Positions 9,666 through 17,314 of a stretch of DNA of 64,000 bases are shown here, one piece after another. A model generated the notes under the pieces. That model was not told the origin of the DNA. It did not search any database and worked only from the letters and a program-made list of their open reading frames with translations. The first letter of the stretch is position 1, and the number at the start of each line of letters is the position of its first letter. This DNA is from Xanthobacteraceae bacterium (GTDB lineage: Bacteria; Pseudomonadota; Alphaproteobacteria; Rhizobiales; Xanthobacteraceae). The position numbers were made by a program, and so were the translations under genes. The stretch covers positions 16,615 through 80,614 of the forward strand of contig JALHMF010000001.1 of the NCBI GenBank assembly GCA_022844205.1. The letters are read 5' to 3'.

Positions 9666-10625
9666 ATGGCGCAGAACACACCGAAGGTCGGCTGGATCGG
9701 CATGGGCCGCATGGGCTTTCCGATGGCCGAGCGCCTTCTGAAAGCGGGCTACGATGTTTCCGTCTGGAACCGCACGAAGTCTAAGGCTGAGCCGCTCGCG
9801 CAGAAGGGCGCGAAGATCGTCGATAAATTGGCCGACCTCGCCGGCATGGATGTCGTGTTCTCGATTGTTTCCACCGGCAAGGATCTGTCCGAGGTCTATT
9901 TCGGCGAGGACGGGGTCTTCTCCGGCAAGAACGGCAAACCCTCGGTGCTGGTGGATTGCTCCACCATCGCTGTGGAGGCTTCCGCTGAAATCCGGAAAAA
10001 GCTGAAACTACTCGGTTCCGATTTCGTGGCGCTGCCGGTTAGCGGCAATGCGAAAGTGATCAAGGCCGGGAAACTCTCCGCCGTCGCTTCCGGCCCCGAG
10101 GCTGCCTTTCGCAAGATAGAACCGATGGCGCAGGTGATCGCGCCGTCGGGCGTGTCCTATGTCGGCGAGGGCGAACTCGCGCGCGTTTGCAAGATCGCGC
10201 ACAACGTGATGCTTGGGGTCGTGATCGAGAACCTCTGCGAGATCACGCTGCTCGCCAACAAGATGGGCATTCCGCGCCATGCGTTTCTGGCGTTCATGAA
10301 CAATTCGGTCATGGGCTCGATGTTCACGAAGTACAAGGCTCCGGCCCTTGTGAACCTCGACTGGACCACGACCTTCACGCCGGAATTACTGCGCAAGGAT
10401 CTCGATCTCGGCCTCGAGCTGGCCCGCGAACACGAGGTGCCGATGCCGGTGACGGCGGCGACCCGTGAGGCGTTGCAGGCGCATTTTGGATTAGCGCAGT
10501 CTAGACCCAATCCGGAAGAATATCTCGCCAAGGATTTTGCCGCGATGCTGGAGACGATGGCCTCGCAGTCAGGCATGCAGCTGGAGAGCGAGAACAAGCA
10601 GGTTCCGACCGGGCTTGAAAGCTGA
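9666..10625 (+). CDS. beta-hydroxyacid dehydrogenase (GlxR / 3-hydroxyisobutyrate dehydrogenase family)
   Basis: This 319-residue protein has a Rossmann motif WIGMGRMGFPMAERLLKAGY (about 10-29), an NAD(P)-specificity strand VWNRTKSKA, the substrate motif DCSTIAVEASAEI (97-109) and the catalytic lysine K176 in KIAHN. The glycine loop PVSGNAK differs from the common PVSGGxxGA version. In this neighbourhood tartronate semialdehyde reductase is a plausible activity, following glyoxylate carboligation. Succinic semialdehyde or 3-hydroxyisobutyrate are alternatives. The ATG at 9666 is preceded by TAGGAGGA. Confidence 0.85.
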   Translation: MAQNTPKVGWIGMGRMGFPMAERLLKAGYDVSVWNRTKSKAEPLAQKGAKIVDKLADLAGMDVVFSIVSTGKDLSEVYFGEDGVFSGKNGKPSVLVDCSTIAVEASAEIRKKLKLLGSDFVALPVSGNAKVIKAGKLSAVASGPEAAFRKIEPMAQVIAPSGVSYVGEGELARVCKIAHNVMLGVVIENLCEITLLANKMGIPRHAFLAFMNNSVMGSMFTKYKAPALVNLDWTTTFTPELLRKDLDLGLELAREHEVPMPVTAATREALQAHFGLAQSRPNPEEYLAKDFAAMLETMASQSGMQLESENKQVPTGLES

Positions 10626-10715
10626 ACGCTTTCGAAAACGTGAAAATTTTCCGAAAATCGCGGCGCAATGACCGCGGTTTTTGTTAGCATCGCCTCAAGA
10701 AGAGGGAGGAAAAGA

Positions 10716-11120
10716 ATGGAGCACTTCAAAAGCGGCACACGGCCGACCAAGCGCGGACCGGCATCGTCCTTTACCGGCACCGTCTGGCAGGACCCGATCA
10801 TCAACGCGCCGGCACCGGCGCGGCTCGCCTCCAATTGCGTGAGCTTCGAGCCCGGCGCCCGCACGGCGTGGCACACGCATCCGCTTGGGCAGACCTTGTA
10901 TGTGACCGCCGGCGTGGGGCGCGCGCAGACCTGGGGCGGTCCTGTCCTGGAGATCAAGGCAGGCGATGTGCTCTGGATTCCGCCGGGCGAAAAGCATTGG
11001 CACGGTGCGGCTCCCACCACGGGCATGGTGCATATCTCGATGCAGGAAGCCGAAGGCGGCGAATACGTCACCTGGCTCGAGCATGTCACCGACGAGCAGT
11101 ATGCGAAGAACCTCGGTTGA
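10716..11120 (+). CDS. small cupin-domain protein
   Basis: This 134-residue single-domain cupin starts at the ATG at 10716, which has a GGGAGGA ribosome site; the open frame runs further up but lacks that site. Cupin motif 1 has metal-binding His residues in WHTHPLGQTLYVTAG and motif 2 has IPPGEKHWHGAAP. Close relatives include cupins described as carboxymuconolactone- or mandelonitrile-lyase-like proteins. The substrate cannot be told from sequence. It may be co-transcribed with the upstream dehydrogenase. Confidence 0.85.
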   Translation: MEHFKSGTRPTKRGPASSFTGTVWQDPIINAPAPARLASNCVSFEPGARTAWHTHPLGQTLYVTAGVGRAQTWGGPVLEIKAGDVLWIPPGEKHWHGAAPTTGMVHISMQEAEGGEYVTWLEHVTDEQYAKNLG

Positions 11121-11224
11121 GCCTGTGGAACCCAAAGCCCGGCATGGCTCTTGCTAGGTTGCCTGGAGGTTGGGTTAGACTGGCGGCTCGCGAGTCGGCC
11201 AGTGGTTCTCCAGCGGAGGCACGC

Positions 11225-12247
11225 ATGCGGACAGAACGTCGCTTCATTGTAAACCCCGCGGGCCGCTTGCCCGCTCTGGTTTTGTGCAGCGTGCTTGCGT
11301 TTTCGGCGGGCGCCAAGGCACAAGGCCAGTTGCCGCCGATGGAAGAACTCCTGTCCGGCGTCGTCGAGATCAAGACTTTCATCAATCCCGATGCGCGGAC
11401 GACCGAAAATCTCGGGCGCGAGCGGCGCGGCTCCGGCATTGTGATCGACAGCAGCGGGCTGATCCTCACCATCGGCTATCTCATGGTAGAAGCCCACGCG
11501 GCCCAGGTCATCACCAACGATGGCCGCAAGATTACCGCCGACATTCTGGGCTACGACCACGACACCGGCTTCGGCATCCTGAAAGCGACGTCGGCGCTGA
11601 AAGTGCGGCCGTTCCAGATCGGAAAGTCCGGCGAGTTGAAGGAAAAAGAACCCGTGCTGGCCGCAAGCTTCGGCGGTGCCGCGGGTCTTGCACCCGCCGT
11701 CGTGGTCGCGCGGCGCGAATTCGCGGCGGGCTGGGAATATATCGTCGATCAGGCGATTTTCACCGCGCCCGCGCACAACGAATGGAGCGGCGCGGCCCTC
11801 ATCAACCGCGACGGCAAGCTCGTCGGTGTCGGCTCGCTCATCGTCGGCAATGCGACCGGCAGGAACGACGGCCTTGCCGGCAACATGTATGTGCCGATCG
11901 ATCTGCTGACGCCGATCCTCGCCGATCTCATCGTCGATGGGAGAGTGCAGGGGCCGGGACGGCCGTGGCTCGGCATCACGACGGAAGAAGTGCGCGGGAA
12001 ATTGCTTGTCGGGCGGGTGACGCCGGGCGGACCGGCGGAAAAGGCCGGCCTCAAGAAGGGCGACATCATCACCGGCGTGAACGGCAAGCCCGCCACCGGC
12101 CTGTCCTCGTTCTACAAGCAGATCTGGGGATCGGGGGCCGCCGGTGTCGCGGTGCCGCTCGACATCCTGGGCGACGAGGGCACGCGCCGCGTCGAGATCC
12201 AATCCATCAACCGGCTCGATCATCTGCGCCTGAAATCCACGTTGTAA
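11225..12247 (+). CDS. trypsin-like/PDZ (HtrA-fold) exported protein with degraded catalytic triad
   Basis: This 340-residue protein has a signal peptide ending at about residue 33 (FSAGAKAQ), a trypsin-like domain (about 40-235) and a PDZ domain (about 245-325, RVTPGGPAEKAGLKKGD). Aligned by eye to HtrA/DegP, the catalytic His position is Tyr85 (ILTIGYLMVEA instead of ILTNNHVV). The catalytic Asp position is Gly115 (DHDTGFGILK). Only Ser188 of the GNSGG box survives, as EWSGAAL. It is therefore probably a periplasmic pseudoprotease that binds peptides or acts as a scaffold or chaperone. ATG 11225 is preceded by a GGAGG site. Confidence 0.85.
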   Translation: MRTERRFIVNPAGRLPALVLCSVLAFSAGAKAQGQLPPMEELLSGVVEIKTFINPDARTTENLGRERRGSGIVIDSSGLILTIGYLMVEAHAAQVITNDGRKITADILGYDHDTGFGILKATSALKVRPFQIGKSGELKEKEPVLAASFGGAAGLAPAVVVARREFAAGWEYIVDQAIFTAPAHNEWSGAALINRDGKLVGVGSLIVGNATGRNDGLAGNMYVPIDLLTPILADLIVDGRVQGPGRPWLGITTEEVRGKLLVGRVTPGGPAEKAGLKKGDIITGVNGKPATGLSSFYKQIWGSGAAGVAVPLDILGDEGTRRVEIQSINRLDHLRLKSTL

Positions 12248-12296
12248 CCGTCGGCCCGGACTGGCACGGCCAAGCAGCATCGCTAGAATCGATCCC

Positions 12297-12398
12297 ATGC
12301 GATTCCTGCTTGGCCTTTTTCTCCTCGCCGCCGCCGGCGCGCTGCCGGCCCAACCATTCGCGCAAACGCTCGCCACCCTCCCCACAAGGGAGGGATGA
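12297..12398 (+). pseudogene. truncated secreted-peptide ORF ending in a palindrome
   Basis: A 33-codon frame from ATG 12297 encodes a clear signal peptide (MRFLLGLFLLAAAGALPAQP) and then ends after about 13 further residues inside a short CCCTCCCC...GGGAGGG palindrome. It starts 49 bases after the HtrA-like gene. It looks like the 5' stub of a secreted-protein gene truncated by insertion of, or recombination at, a palindromic repeat. A genuine short secreted peptide is possible but less likely. Confidence 0.35.
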
Positions 12399-12466
12399 CT
12401 TCCCCGTGCTTCGGACGGCCATGCCCGGCGATGACGTAAATTGATTGTCGGAGTTTTGTTGGGCGC

Positions 12467-13378
12467 TCAATGCCCGCCGGAACCCATATACATCTGGTAG
12501 AACGTGATCCCGATCTCAAAAACAATCAGAAGAACGATCATCGTCTCCAGCCGCAGCGAGCGTTCGGTGTCGATCAGATCGGTCAGCGCCTGCGCGGTTT
12601 CGGAAATCACCACGAGCTTGCGCGACAATTCCTCCGCGCGCTCCTTCAATTCGTATTCGTCCTTGAGGCGCGCGTAGAGGCGGCCGAAATCCGGCCGGTC
12701 CCACAGCACGTCCGGGTCCTCGCCGACCGCGACGCGGCCGGAAAGTCGCTGCCGCACCAGCAGCGCGCTGCCGATCTGTTTCAGCATCGCGCGGCGCCCC
12801 TTGGGGGTCCGGCCTTTTTCCGCCAGCTCGCGCGCGAACGGATCGATCGTCTCGAACACGCCGGACGCGGCGCGTTCGTCATAGGCAAGAATGACGCTGT
12901 CGGCGAGCGCATAGGCGACGAGAAGAAGCCGCTCCAGCGTGATCTCGCGCACATAGACCGGCCCGCCCGGCGGAATCTGGTCCTCGCGTTCGGCGGAAAC
13001 CTCGACCGACGCCTCTTCCTCCTCGCGGTTCTTGAGCGGTGCCGCGACGTGCTTGCGCAGCTTCTTCAGCGCGTCCTTTTCCTCAGGCCCGGTCATGTTC
13101 ATCAGCACCACGACGCCGTAGCGGAACACGGTGACGACGCCGTTCTCGCCCGCGCGATAGGTGTAGGGAGTAGCCGCGAGCATCTCCCCGCCCTCGAGGC
13201 CGGGCGTGTCGATGCGGTCGCCGACCAGCAGCGCGCGCAGGTTCACCTTGTTCCCGAAAGCGGGAAGGTTGGTGCTCATCGCAGACGGCGCTTCGGCGCT
13301 CACTTCCGCGCTCACTTCCGCACTCATGGGCATGTCGTGGGCTTCGATGGCGTCCAGGGTGTTGATTTTATCGAGCAT
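12467..13378 (-). CDS. RMD1/DUF155 family protein with C-terminal membrane anchor
   Basis: This 303-residue protein carries the DUF155 domain, named after yeast Rmd1/sporulation protein RMD8, over about residues 45-260. A coiled region (YELKERAEELSRKLVVISET) is followed by a hydrophobic segment MIVLLIVFEIGITFYQMYM near the C-terminus, giving a single-pass tail-anchored layout typical of the family. The molecular function in bacteria is not established. The N-terminus contains repeated Ala-Glu-Val-Ser units encoded by a 12-base tandem repeat, so the real start may lie at a later Met. Confidence 0.85.
   Translation of the reverse strand: MLDKINTLDAIEAHDMPMSAEVSAEVSAEAPSAMSTNLPAFGNKVNLRALLVGDRIDTPGLEGGEMLAATPYTYRAGENGVVTVFRYGVVVLMNMTGPEEKDALKKLRKHVAAPLKNREEEEASVEVSAEREDQIPPGGPVYVREITLERLLLVAYALADSVILAYDERAASGVFETIDPFARELAEKGRTPKGRRAMLKQIGSALLVRQRLSGRVAVGEDPDVLWDRPDFGRLYARLKDEYELKERAEELSRKLVVISETAQALTDLIDTERSLRLETMIVLLIVFEIGITFYQMYMGSGGH
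13297..13327. repeat. 12-bp tandem repeat in RMD1 gene
   Basis: Two perfect copies and one partial copy of CGCTCACTTCCG lie at 13297-13308, 13309-13320 and 13321-13327. On the coding strand they encode a repeated Ser-Ala-Glu-Val unit in the N-terminal region of the DUF155 protein. The number of copies could vary between strains. Confidence 0.8.
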
Positions 13379-13588
13379 AAATCACGCAATTCCTCTTCGA
13401 GTGGGCATCGACAGAAAGCCCAACGCCGCCAAGCATTGCTTTGCGCGCGGTCTTCCACCGATGTCCCGATCCCACCTATATAACGCGCAATTTTGATTTT
13501 GGTATGGCTGCGGTTTCGGCCTTGATTCCACGGGGGTTTTTCAAACGAACGCGGGTTAGCGGGGGAGGGTGAGGAATTTATTCTGCAA

Positions 13589-13657
13589 CCTCATCCTGAG
13601 GAGCACGCCGCCCATCCTTCGAGACGGCGGCTTCGCCGCCTCCTCAGGATGAGGCAG
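13589..13657. repeat. CATCCTGAGG-family inverted repeat
   Basis: CCTCATCCTGAGGAG at 13589 pairs with CTCCTCAGGATGAGG ending at about 13653, and an inner GGCGGC/GCCGCC stem (GACGGCGGCTTCGCCGCC) sits between them. The same CATCC...CTCAGGATG arms recur at 16814-16999, 19605-19652, 19975-20015, 28863-28909 and 28931-28972. Confidence 0.85.
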
Positions 13658-13789
13658 AGGGAGCCGATGCGGGTGCGTCTGAAGGATGAGGCTGGCGCAC
13701 GCCAAATCCTCCCGCGCACAATCGCGCGCGGGCTGAATTGGCTCCCCTGTCGAAGTCCCGCTTTCGCGGGCAAAAATGCGGCCCCGGAA

Positions 13790-14215
13790 AATGAGGGGCG
13801 CGCGGGACACCGGGGACAGCGCCCCGAAGCCGTGCGCAAGAAGAAGCACGGCGGTGGCTACGAGGCGCCGTCTCCGGCATCCCGCGCGCGGTGTTTGGCG
13901 CGGGGCGACCGCGCGCCGTGGGCGCGCCCGTCCCGCTAAGGCTTGCTCCACGAAGCCCCCGGTGGACTTACCGGCGCCGGGTGTTGGCCCGCCGCTTCAT
14001 CCACCGCTATGGCCGGTCCCTTCGCCTGGGATCGGATCGTCCCGTACGGCGAAGTCACCATCCGGCCCGTGACGCGCGGCAGGCGCGCCGGAACTCCGTG
14101 GCTTGGGCCGCCGCGATTGCGTTGCGAGCGTGCACGCGGCCACCGCATCCAACTCTTGTCTTCAAGAACGCCTCCGGAAGACGCCCCTCGTAAGAGCCGG
14201 ACGCTGAGAGTATAG
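13790..14215. other. GC-rich non-coding block, candidate conserved repeated element
   Basis: This ~425-bp GC-rich block carries no supported gene, yet it has a distinct texture from the flanking palindromes and ends abruptly at the AT-rich nuclease gene. From memory, similar sequence occurs between genes in many Bradyrhizobium-like genomes, often wrongly called as short hypothetical proteins. I cannot verify that here. It could be a dispersed element or the remnant of one, and may mark an insertion hot-spot. Confidence 0.3.
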
Positions 14216-14248
14216 GAATATATTCAGGACGGAATTGGGGCAAATATG

Positions 14249-16159
14249 CTATTTTGGTAGAGCGCTATCAATAATCGTAATGAATTCTTCTCGAACAGAA
14301 TCGGAGAGTTGCTCCCAAAAATCTCTCTGATTGAGGAAACGAATTATCGTATCCACGCCTTTGCCTCGGAACCCCTCTGGCAAATAATCTTCAAGCTGTC
14401 CCTTAGATAAAATAAAAATCTGTTCTCCACGTTTCTGCACAATAAGATCATCCAAAGTCTTGCGATTGGCTTCTGAAAGACCTTCATCTAATTTCTTATG
14501 ACGGCTCTTAATGTAACTCCATACTTCTCTCAGAGAGTCTAAATTTTCTGCCGAAATGGATTCTTCTAGGACATCGATTAATGAAAGAGCATCCTTACTC
14601 GCTTTATTTTTAATCACGTTCTTTTTTACTTTTCCAGGATCATAAGAAAACAGCCGTTTTACATCTTCACCACCGATTTGAAGCACATAATCCAAATCCG
14701 AAATGATCGAGTATTCGATCTGACAAGCATCGAGCAAAGACTTGTAAGCCTCGAAAAATCCCTTGCCTCCGACATCAATTATTTCAAAATCCAAATTGAT
14801 TTCTGGGCCTTTTCTCAATTTCTTGATAACCGCTTCGATAATCAACCGATCGGAAATCCCCTCTACGAGGATAACTTTATTTGTAAAAAATAATCGTTCG
14901 TTGTTCTGGCTGTTGACGATAGAGAAGAGATGTTTTGGCTCTGGCAGGTTTTCATTATTCAGCCTGATTATTTGGCTGCGTTGATCTCGAGTAAAAACTC
15001 TTGAGACATATTGGATCGATGCCGGTGAAACAAAAATTGGTGAATGAGTAGCCAGCAGAAATTGATTGCCAGTATCTATTGCCAGCGTTTCGAAGAGCTC
15101 GAATAAAGTTGTTTGCCACTTCGGATGCAAATGCATCTCTGGCTCGTCAACAATAATCAGTGCATCTCTGACATTAAGTGCATAAACAGCGAACAAATAA
15201 GTAAGTAGTTCACGCTCACCGGAAGACGCCGCGCTCACAAGAAATGACGACCCTTGTTTTGTTAACCGGACATCATACTCATTATTAAGAGGATTTAGTG
15301 TGACTAGCTGCCAATCGTAGCCAAGACCCTTCAATACGCTCGTTAATGATTTGATTTCTGGCTGAGCATATAGTTTCGAAGTATCACCGCGATCATGCTC
15401 TAAGAGAAGTCGGTAGTTCCGGGCGATCCGTGCTACCGCGAAATAGAAAGTCGAGCCTGGGTTTCGAGAGGTTGCTGCATCTACTGACTTTTTTTGATCA
15501 AAATCATTGTATCCAGCGAGGCTTACCGCAGTTGAAAGACTGGAAGCAGCGCGATTGACTGGAAGCGAAAGCATTGGAGTGGAAAGAGGGTTTTCGCCTG
15601 TCTCACTCCGCAAAGATGCATCCGCCTCATACAAAGAAAGAAATTTACGAAACATATCGGCATCAGACTCGAGTGGAGCGTGAGAATTGTTGACGATTCG
15701 ATACTGAAACCTTCTGCCAGGGGTAATCTTAGATGTGTCCCAGTTCGCAACCTCTTCAAACGAAACTCCGTAGTATTTTCGTTTAGTAAGATCGACCCAC
15801 TGACCAGCAGAATTCTTCATCGCTGCCAGATTTTCTATATCGCGTTGTGTAACTTCAACGTCGATCTCGATGACTTGCAGAGCAGATCGATCCGCTAAAC
15901 TGTGGCGCTCTAATAGAAGAGAGGTGACAGCATCGTTCTGAGCAAAAACGTGGCGGTCCGGATTGTCCGGTTGCGGATCGCGCCGAAGAGTCCAAGAGTG
16001 CAGTAAGAATCTACGCAGAGTAACAGTAATTGCGTCGAGTAGATTTGTTTTTCCACCGCCGTTAGGGCCAATGATTATAGAAATATCACCATCAACTATT
16101 AGTTCTGCACTGTCGAGAAAGCTTCGAACATTTTCGAGTTTTATACGTCTCAATTTCAT
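14249..16159 (-). CDS. OLD-family ATP-dependent endonuclease (AAA ATPase + TOPRIM)
   Basis: This 636-residue protein has an SMC/RecF-like ATPase split by an insert and followed by a TOPRIM nuclease domain. Walker A is GPNGGGKT (31-38), the ABC signature SSGERE is at 312-317, Walker B LIIVDEPEMH at 334-343 and the His switch LLATHSP at 368-374. The TOPRIM part begins VILVEGISDR (429-438, E433) and has DLDYV near 488-492. The OLD family includes phage P2 Old and GajA of Gabija, which act in phage defence. No UvrD-like GajB partner is adjacent. The gene is far more AT-rich than everything around it, a clear sign of recent acquisition. Confidence 0.9.
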   Translation of the reverse strand: MKLRRIKLENVRSFLDSAELIVDGDISIIIGPNGGGKTNLLDAITVTLRRFLLHSWTLRRDPQPDNPDRHVFAQNDAVTSLLLERHSLADRSALQVIEIDVEVTQRDIENLAAMKNSAGQWVDLTKRKYYGVSFEEVANWDTSKITPGRRFQYRIVNNSHAPLESDADMFRKFLSLYEADASLRSETGENPLSTPMLSLPVNRAASSLSTAVSLAGYNDFDQKKSVDAATSRNPGSTFYFAVARIARNYRLLLEHDRGDTSKLYAQPEIKSLTSVLKGLGYDWQLVTLNPLNNEYDVRLTKQGSSFLVSAASSGERELLTYLFAVYALNVRDALIIVDEPEMHLHPKWQTTLFELFETLAIDTGNQFLLATHSPIFVSPASIQYVSRVFTRDQRSQIIRLNNENLPEPKHLFSIVNSQNNERLFFTNKVILVEGISDRLIIEAVIKKLRKGPEINLDFEIIDVGGKGFFEAYKSLLDACQIEYSIISDLDYVLQIGGEDVKRLFSYDPGKVKKNVIKNKASKDALSLIDVLEESISAENLDSLREVWSYIKSRHKKLDEGLSEANRKTLDDLIVQKRGEQIFILSKGQLEDYLPEGFRGKGVDTIIRFLNQRDFWEQLSDSVREEFITIIDSALPK

Positions 16160-16200
16160 TTAAGGCTTTCAAAAAAAATCGTCAATTGATTCTGGTATTT

Positions 16201-16602
16201 TCACTCCGTCGCCCGCTGACTCCACGAGCATAGCGACACGAAAAATTCGCAGGCAGTGCCGTGTTCGGCGCGGCATTTGTCCATCGCGTCCACGGTCGCC
16301 ATGCCCTCGTTCGGCCCGGCGCCCACATAATTGTCCTGCCCGCCCTGCGCCATCGCGGTACAGCTGCCGCGAAACGCATAGACCGCATCGCATTGGTTGC
16401 CGCGGCTCTGCCGCTTGCACTGGCCGATCGCGACATTGCGGGCTTGGCTTTCGCTGTTCCAGCAGAACGACCAGCCGGCGTCGCCGGTGTTGGTATCGAC
16501 GGCGATGGCGCCCCATTGCTGCGCGCGAGCGGACAAGGGCAGGCTTGCGGCGAACGTGAACGCCGCAAACGCGATGCAGAGGCGGATGGCCATGCGTGTC
16601 AT
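16201..16602 (-). CDS. exported DUF4189 protein
   Basis: This 133-residue protein has a signal peptide ending at about residue 27 (PLSARAQ) and a mature DUF4189 domain. The domain shows WGAIAVD near its start and regularly spaced Cys residues (WNSESQARNVAIGQC, CDAVYAF, SCTAMAQGG, CRAEHGTACEF), which could form disulfides in the periplasm. Function is unknown; relatives occur widely in Hyphomicrobiales and actinobacteria. Met4 is an equally possible start. Confidence 0.8.
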   Translation of the reverse strand: MTRMAIRLCIAFAAFTFAASLPLSARAQQWGAIAVDTNTGDAGWSFCWNSESQARNVAIGQCKRQSRGNQCDAVYAFRGSCTAMAQGGQDNYVGAGPNEGMATVDAMDKCRAEHGTACEFFVSLCSWSQRATE

Positions 16603-16659
16603 GCCCGATTCCCGCGCGGATTATTCCTCAGACGGCGGAACGCGGCAATTGGCGGGTCA

Positions 16660-16784
16660 TCCCTCCCCGGAGGGGAGGGTGGTTCGAGCGTAGCGAGAAC
16701 CGGGTGGGGCGGGCCTGACCCCACCCGTTCGCCATCGCTGCGCTCGGCGAACGTGCCCTCCCCTGAAGGGGAGGGAGGGTGTTT
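16660..16784. repeat. paired CCCTCCCC palindromes (family A)
   Basis: Two palindromes, CCCTCCCCGGAGGGGAGGG at the left and CCCTCCCCTGAAGGGGAGGG at the right, enclose a GGTGGGGCGGG / CCCCACCC inner pair and a GAGCGTAGCGAGAA-like segment. The same plan occurs at 43054-43182, 47585-47709 and 57594-57711, with looser relatives at 12381-12396 and 38772-38873. Confidence 0.85.
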
Positions 16785-16813
16785 TCAATAGGCAGGTAAA
16801 GGCGGCGTGCGCG

Positions 16814-16999
16814 CCTCATCCTGAGGAGTGCCGCGCCGTCGAGCCTTCGGCGAGAGTCCGGCGCGGCGAAATCAACCTGCCGCGCTGGCCGCTCGCTTTG
16901 CTCGCCAGCGCGGTTCGCCCATCCTTCGAGACGCTCGCGGAGTTTATCCTTGCGCGCGCCGAAGGCGCGACGCGAGGGCTCGCTCCTCAGGATGAGGCA
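16814..16999. repeat. long CATCCTGAGG-family inverted repeat (family B)
   Basis: CCTCATCCTGAGGAG at 16814 pairs with CTCCTCAGGATGAGG ending near 16997, with internal shorter hairpins (for example GCGCGCCGAAGGCGCG) between. It is an enlarged version of the family B palindromes and may be several elements nested together. Confidence 0.8.
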
Positions 17000-17044
17000 G
17001 AAGGAAGCTGATACGGCGGGCGTCTCGAAGGATGCGGGCGCGCT

Positions 17045-17299
17045 TTACCGCAACCTTGCCTGCACGAGGATGCCCTTGATCTGCGTCTCGCCGAGGAGCT
17101 TTGCCGCTTCGAGCCGGTGATAGCCCTCGACCAGCACGAAGCGGTCGCGCTCGGCGTCCTCGCGCACCATGATCGCGGATGTCTGGCCGTTCGCGAGCCA
17201 GTGGTCGGCGATCTCTTTTACTTTTGCCGGATCGAGCGTCTTCCGCCGCGCGGTCGGCACGTAGATTTTTTCGACCGGGAACTTCTGTTCGCGCAGCAT
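17045..17299 (-). CDS. small ParB/Srx-like N-terminal domain protein
   Basis: This 84-residue protein matches only the ParB N-terminal (ParB-like nuclease/Srx) fold: KIYVPTARRKTLDPAKVKEI, then AIMVREDAERDRFVLVEGYH and RLEAAKLLGE. The EGYHRLEAA segment corresponds to the GERRxxA nucleotide-binding box. It lacks the helix-turn-helix and dimerisation parts of chromosomal ParB, so it is not a partition protein. It may be a stand-alone CTP/ATP-binding or Srx-like regulator, or a fragment. The start is uncertain because two GCATGCGCGCA copies surround it. Confidence 0.65.
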   Translation of the reverse strand: MLREQKFPVEKIYVPTARRKTLDPAKVKEIADHWLANGQTSAIMVREDAERDRFVLVEGYHRLEAAKLLGETQIKGILVQARLR

Positions 17300-17314
17300 G
17301 CGCGCAGCATGCGC

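Larger units (their letters stand above)
13379..14248. other. 870-bp non-coding, repeat-rich gap
   Basis: No convincing gene is seen here. Several open frames exist on both strands, but they are GC-rich, overlap each other and have no recognisable protein features. The stretch contains a CCTCATCCTGAGGAG palindrome (13589-13657), further copies of its GGATGAGG arm, and a long GC-rich block from about 13790 to 14215 described separately. The base composition drops sharply at about 14215, where the AT-rich OLD nuclease gene begins. Confidence 0.6.
16603..17044. other. 440-bp gene-free gap filled with palindromes
   Basis: No gene is seen. The gap is almost entirely made of two palindromic repeat units, 16660-16784 and 16814-16999, listed separately. 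Short open frames here merely read through the repeats. Confidence 0.7.

Noticed and set aside
12261-12280. Sigma-54 promoter (TGGCACG) downstream of the HtrA-like gene
   Set aside because: The -12 element lacks the TTGC core at the required spacing.
10157-12385. A 742-codon open frame on the minus strand
   Set aside because: It lies opposite three well supported plus-strand genes (GlxR-like, cupin, HtrA-like) and has no recognisable domain; long antisense frames are common in GC-rich DNA.
13556-14215. Several overlapping short frames on both strands of the repeat-rich gap
   Set aside because: They read through palindromes or the GC-rich block, have no start context and conflict with each other.
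14249-16159. Gabija defence system
   Set aside because: The ATPase-TOPRIM protein resembles GajA in layout, but no UvrD-like GajB helicase is adjacent; called OLD-family only.
17045-17299. Chromosome partition protein ParB
   Set aside because: Only the N-terminal fold is present, with no helix-turn-helix, no dimer domain and no parA beside it.
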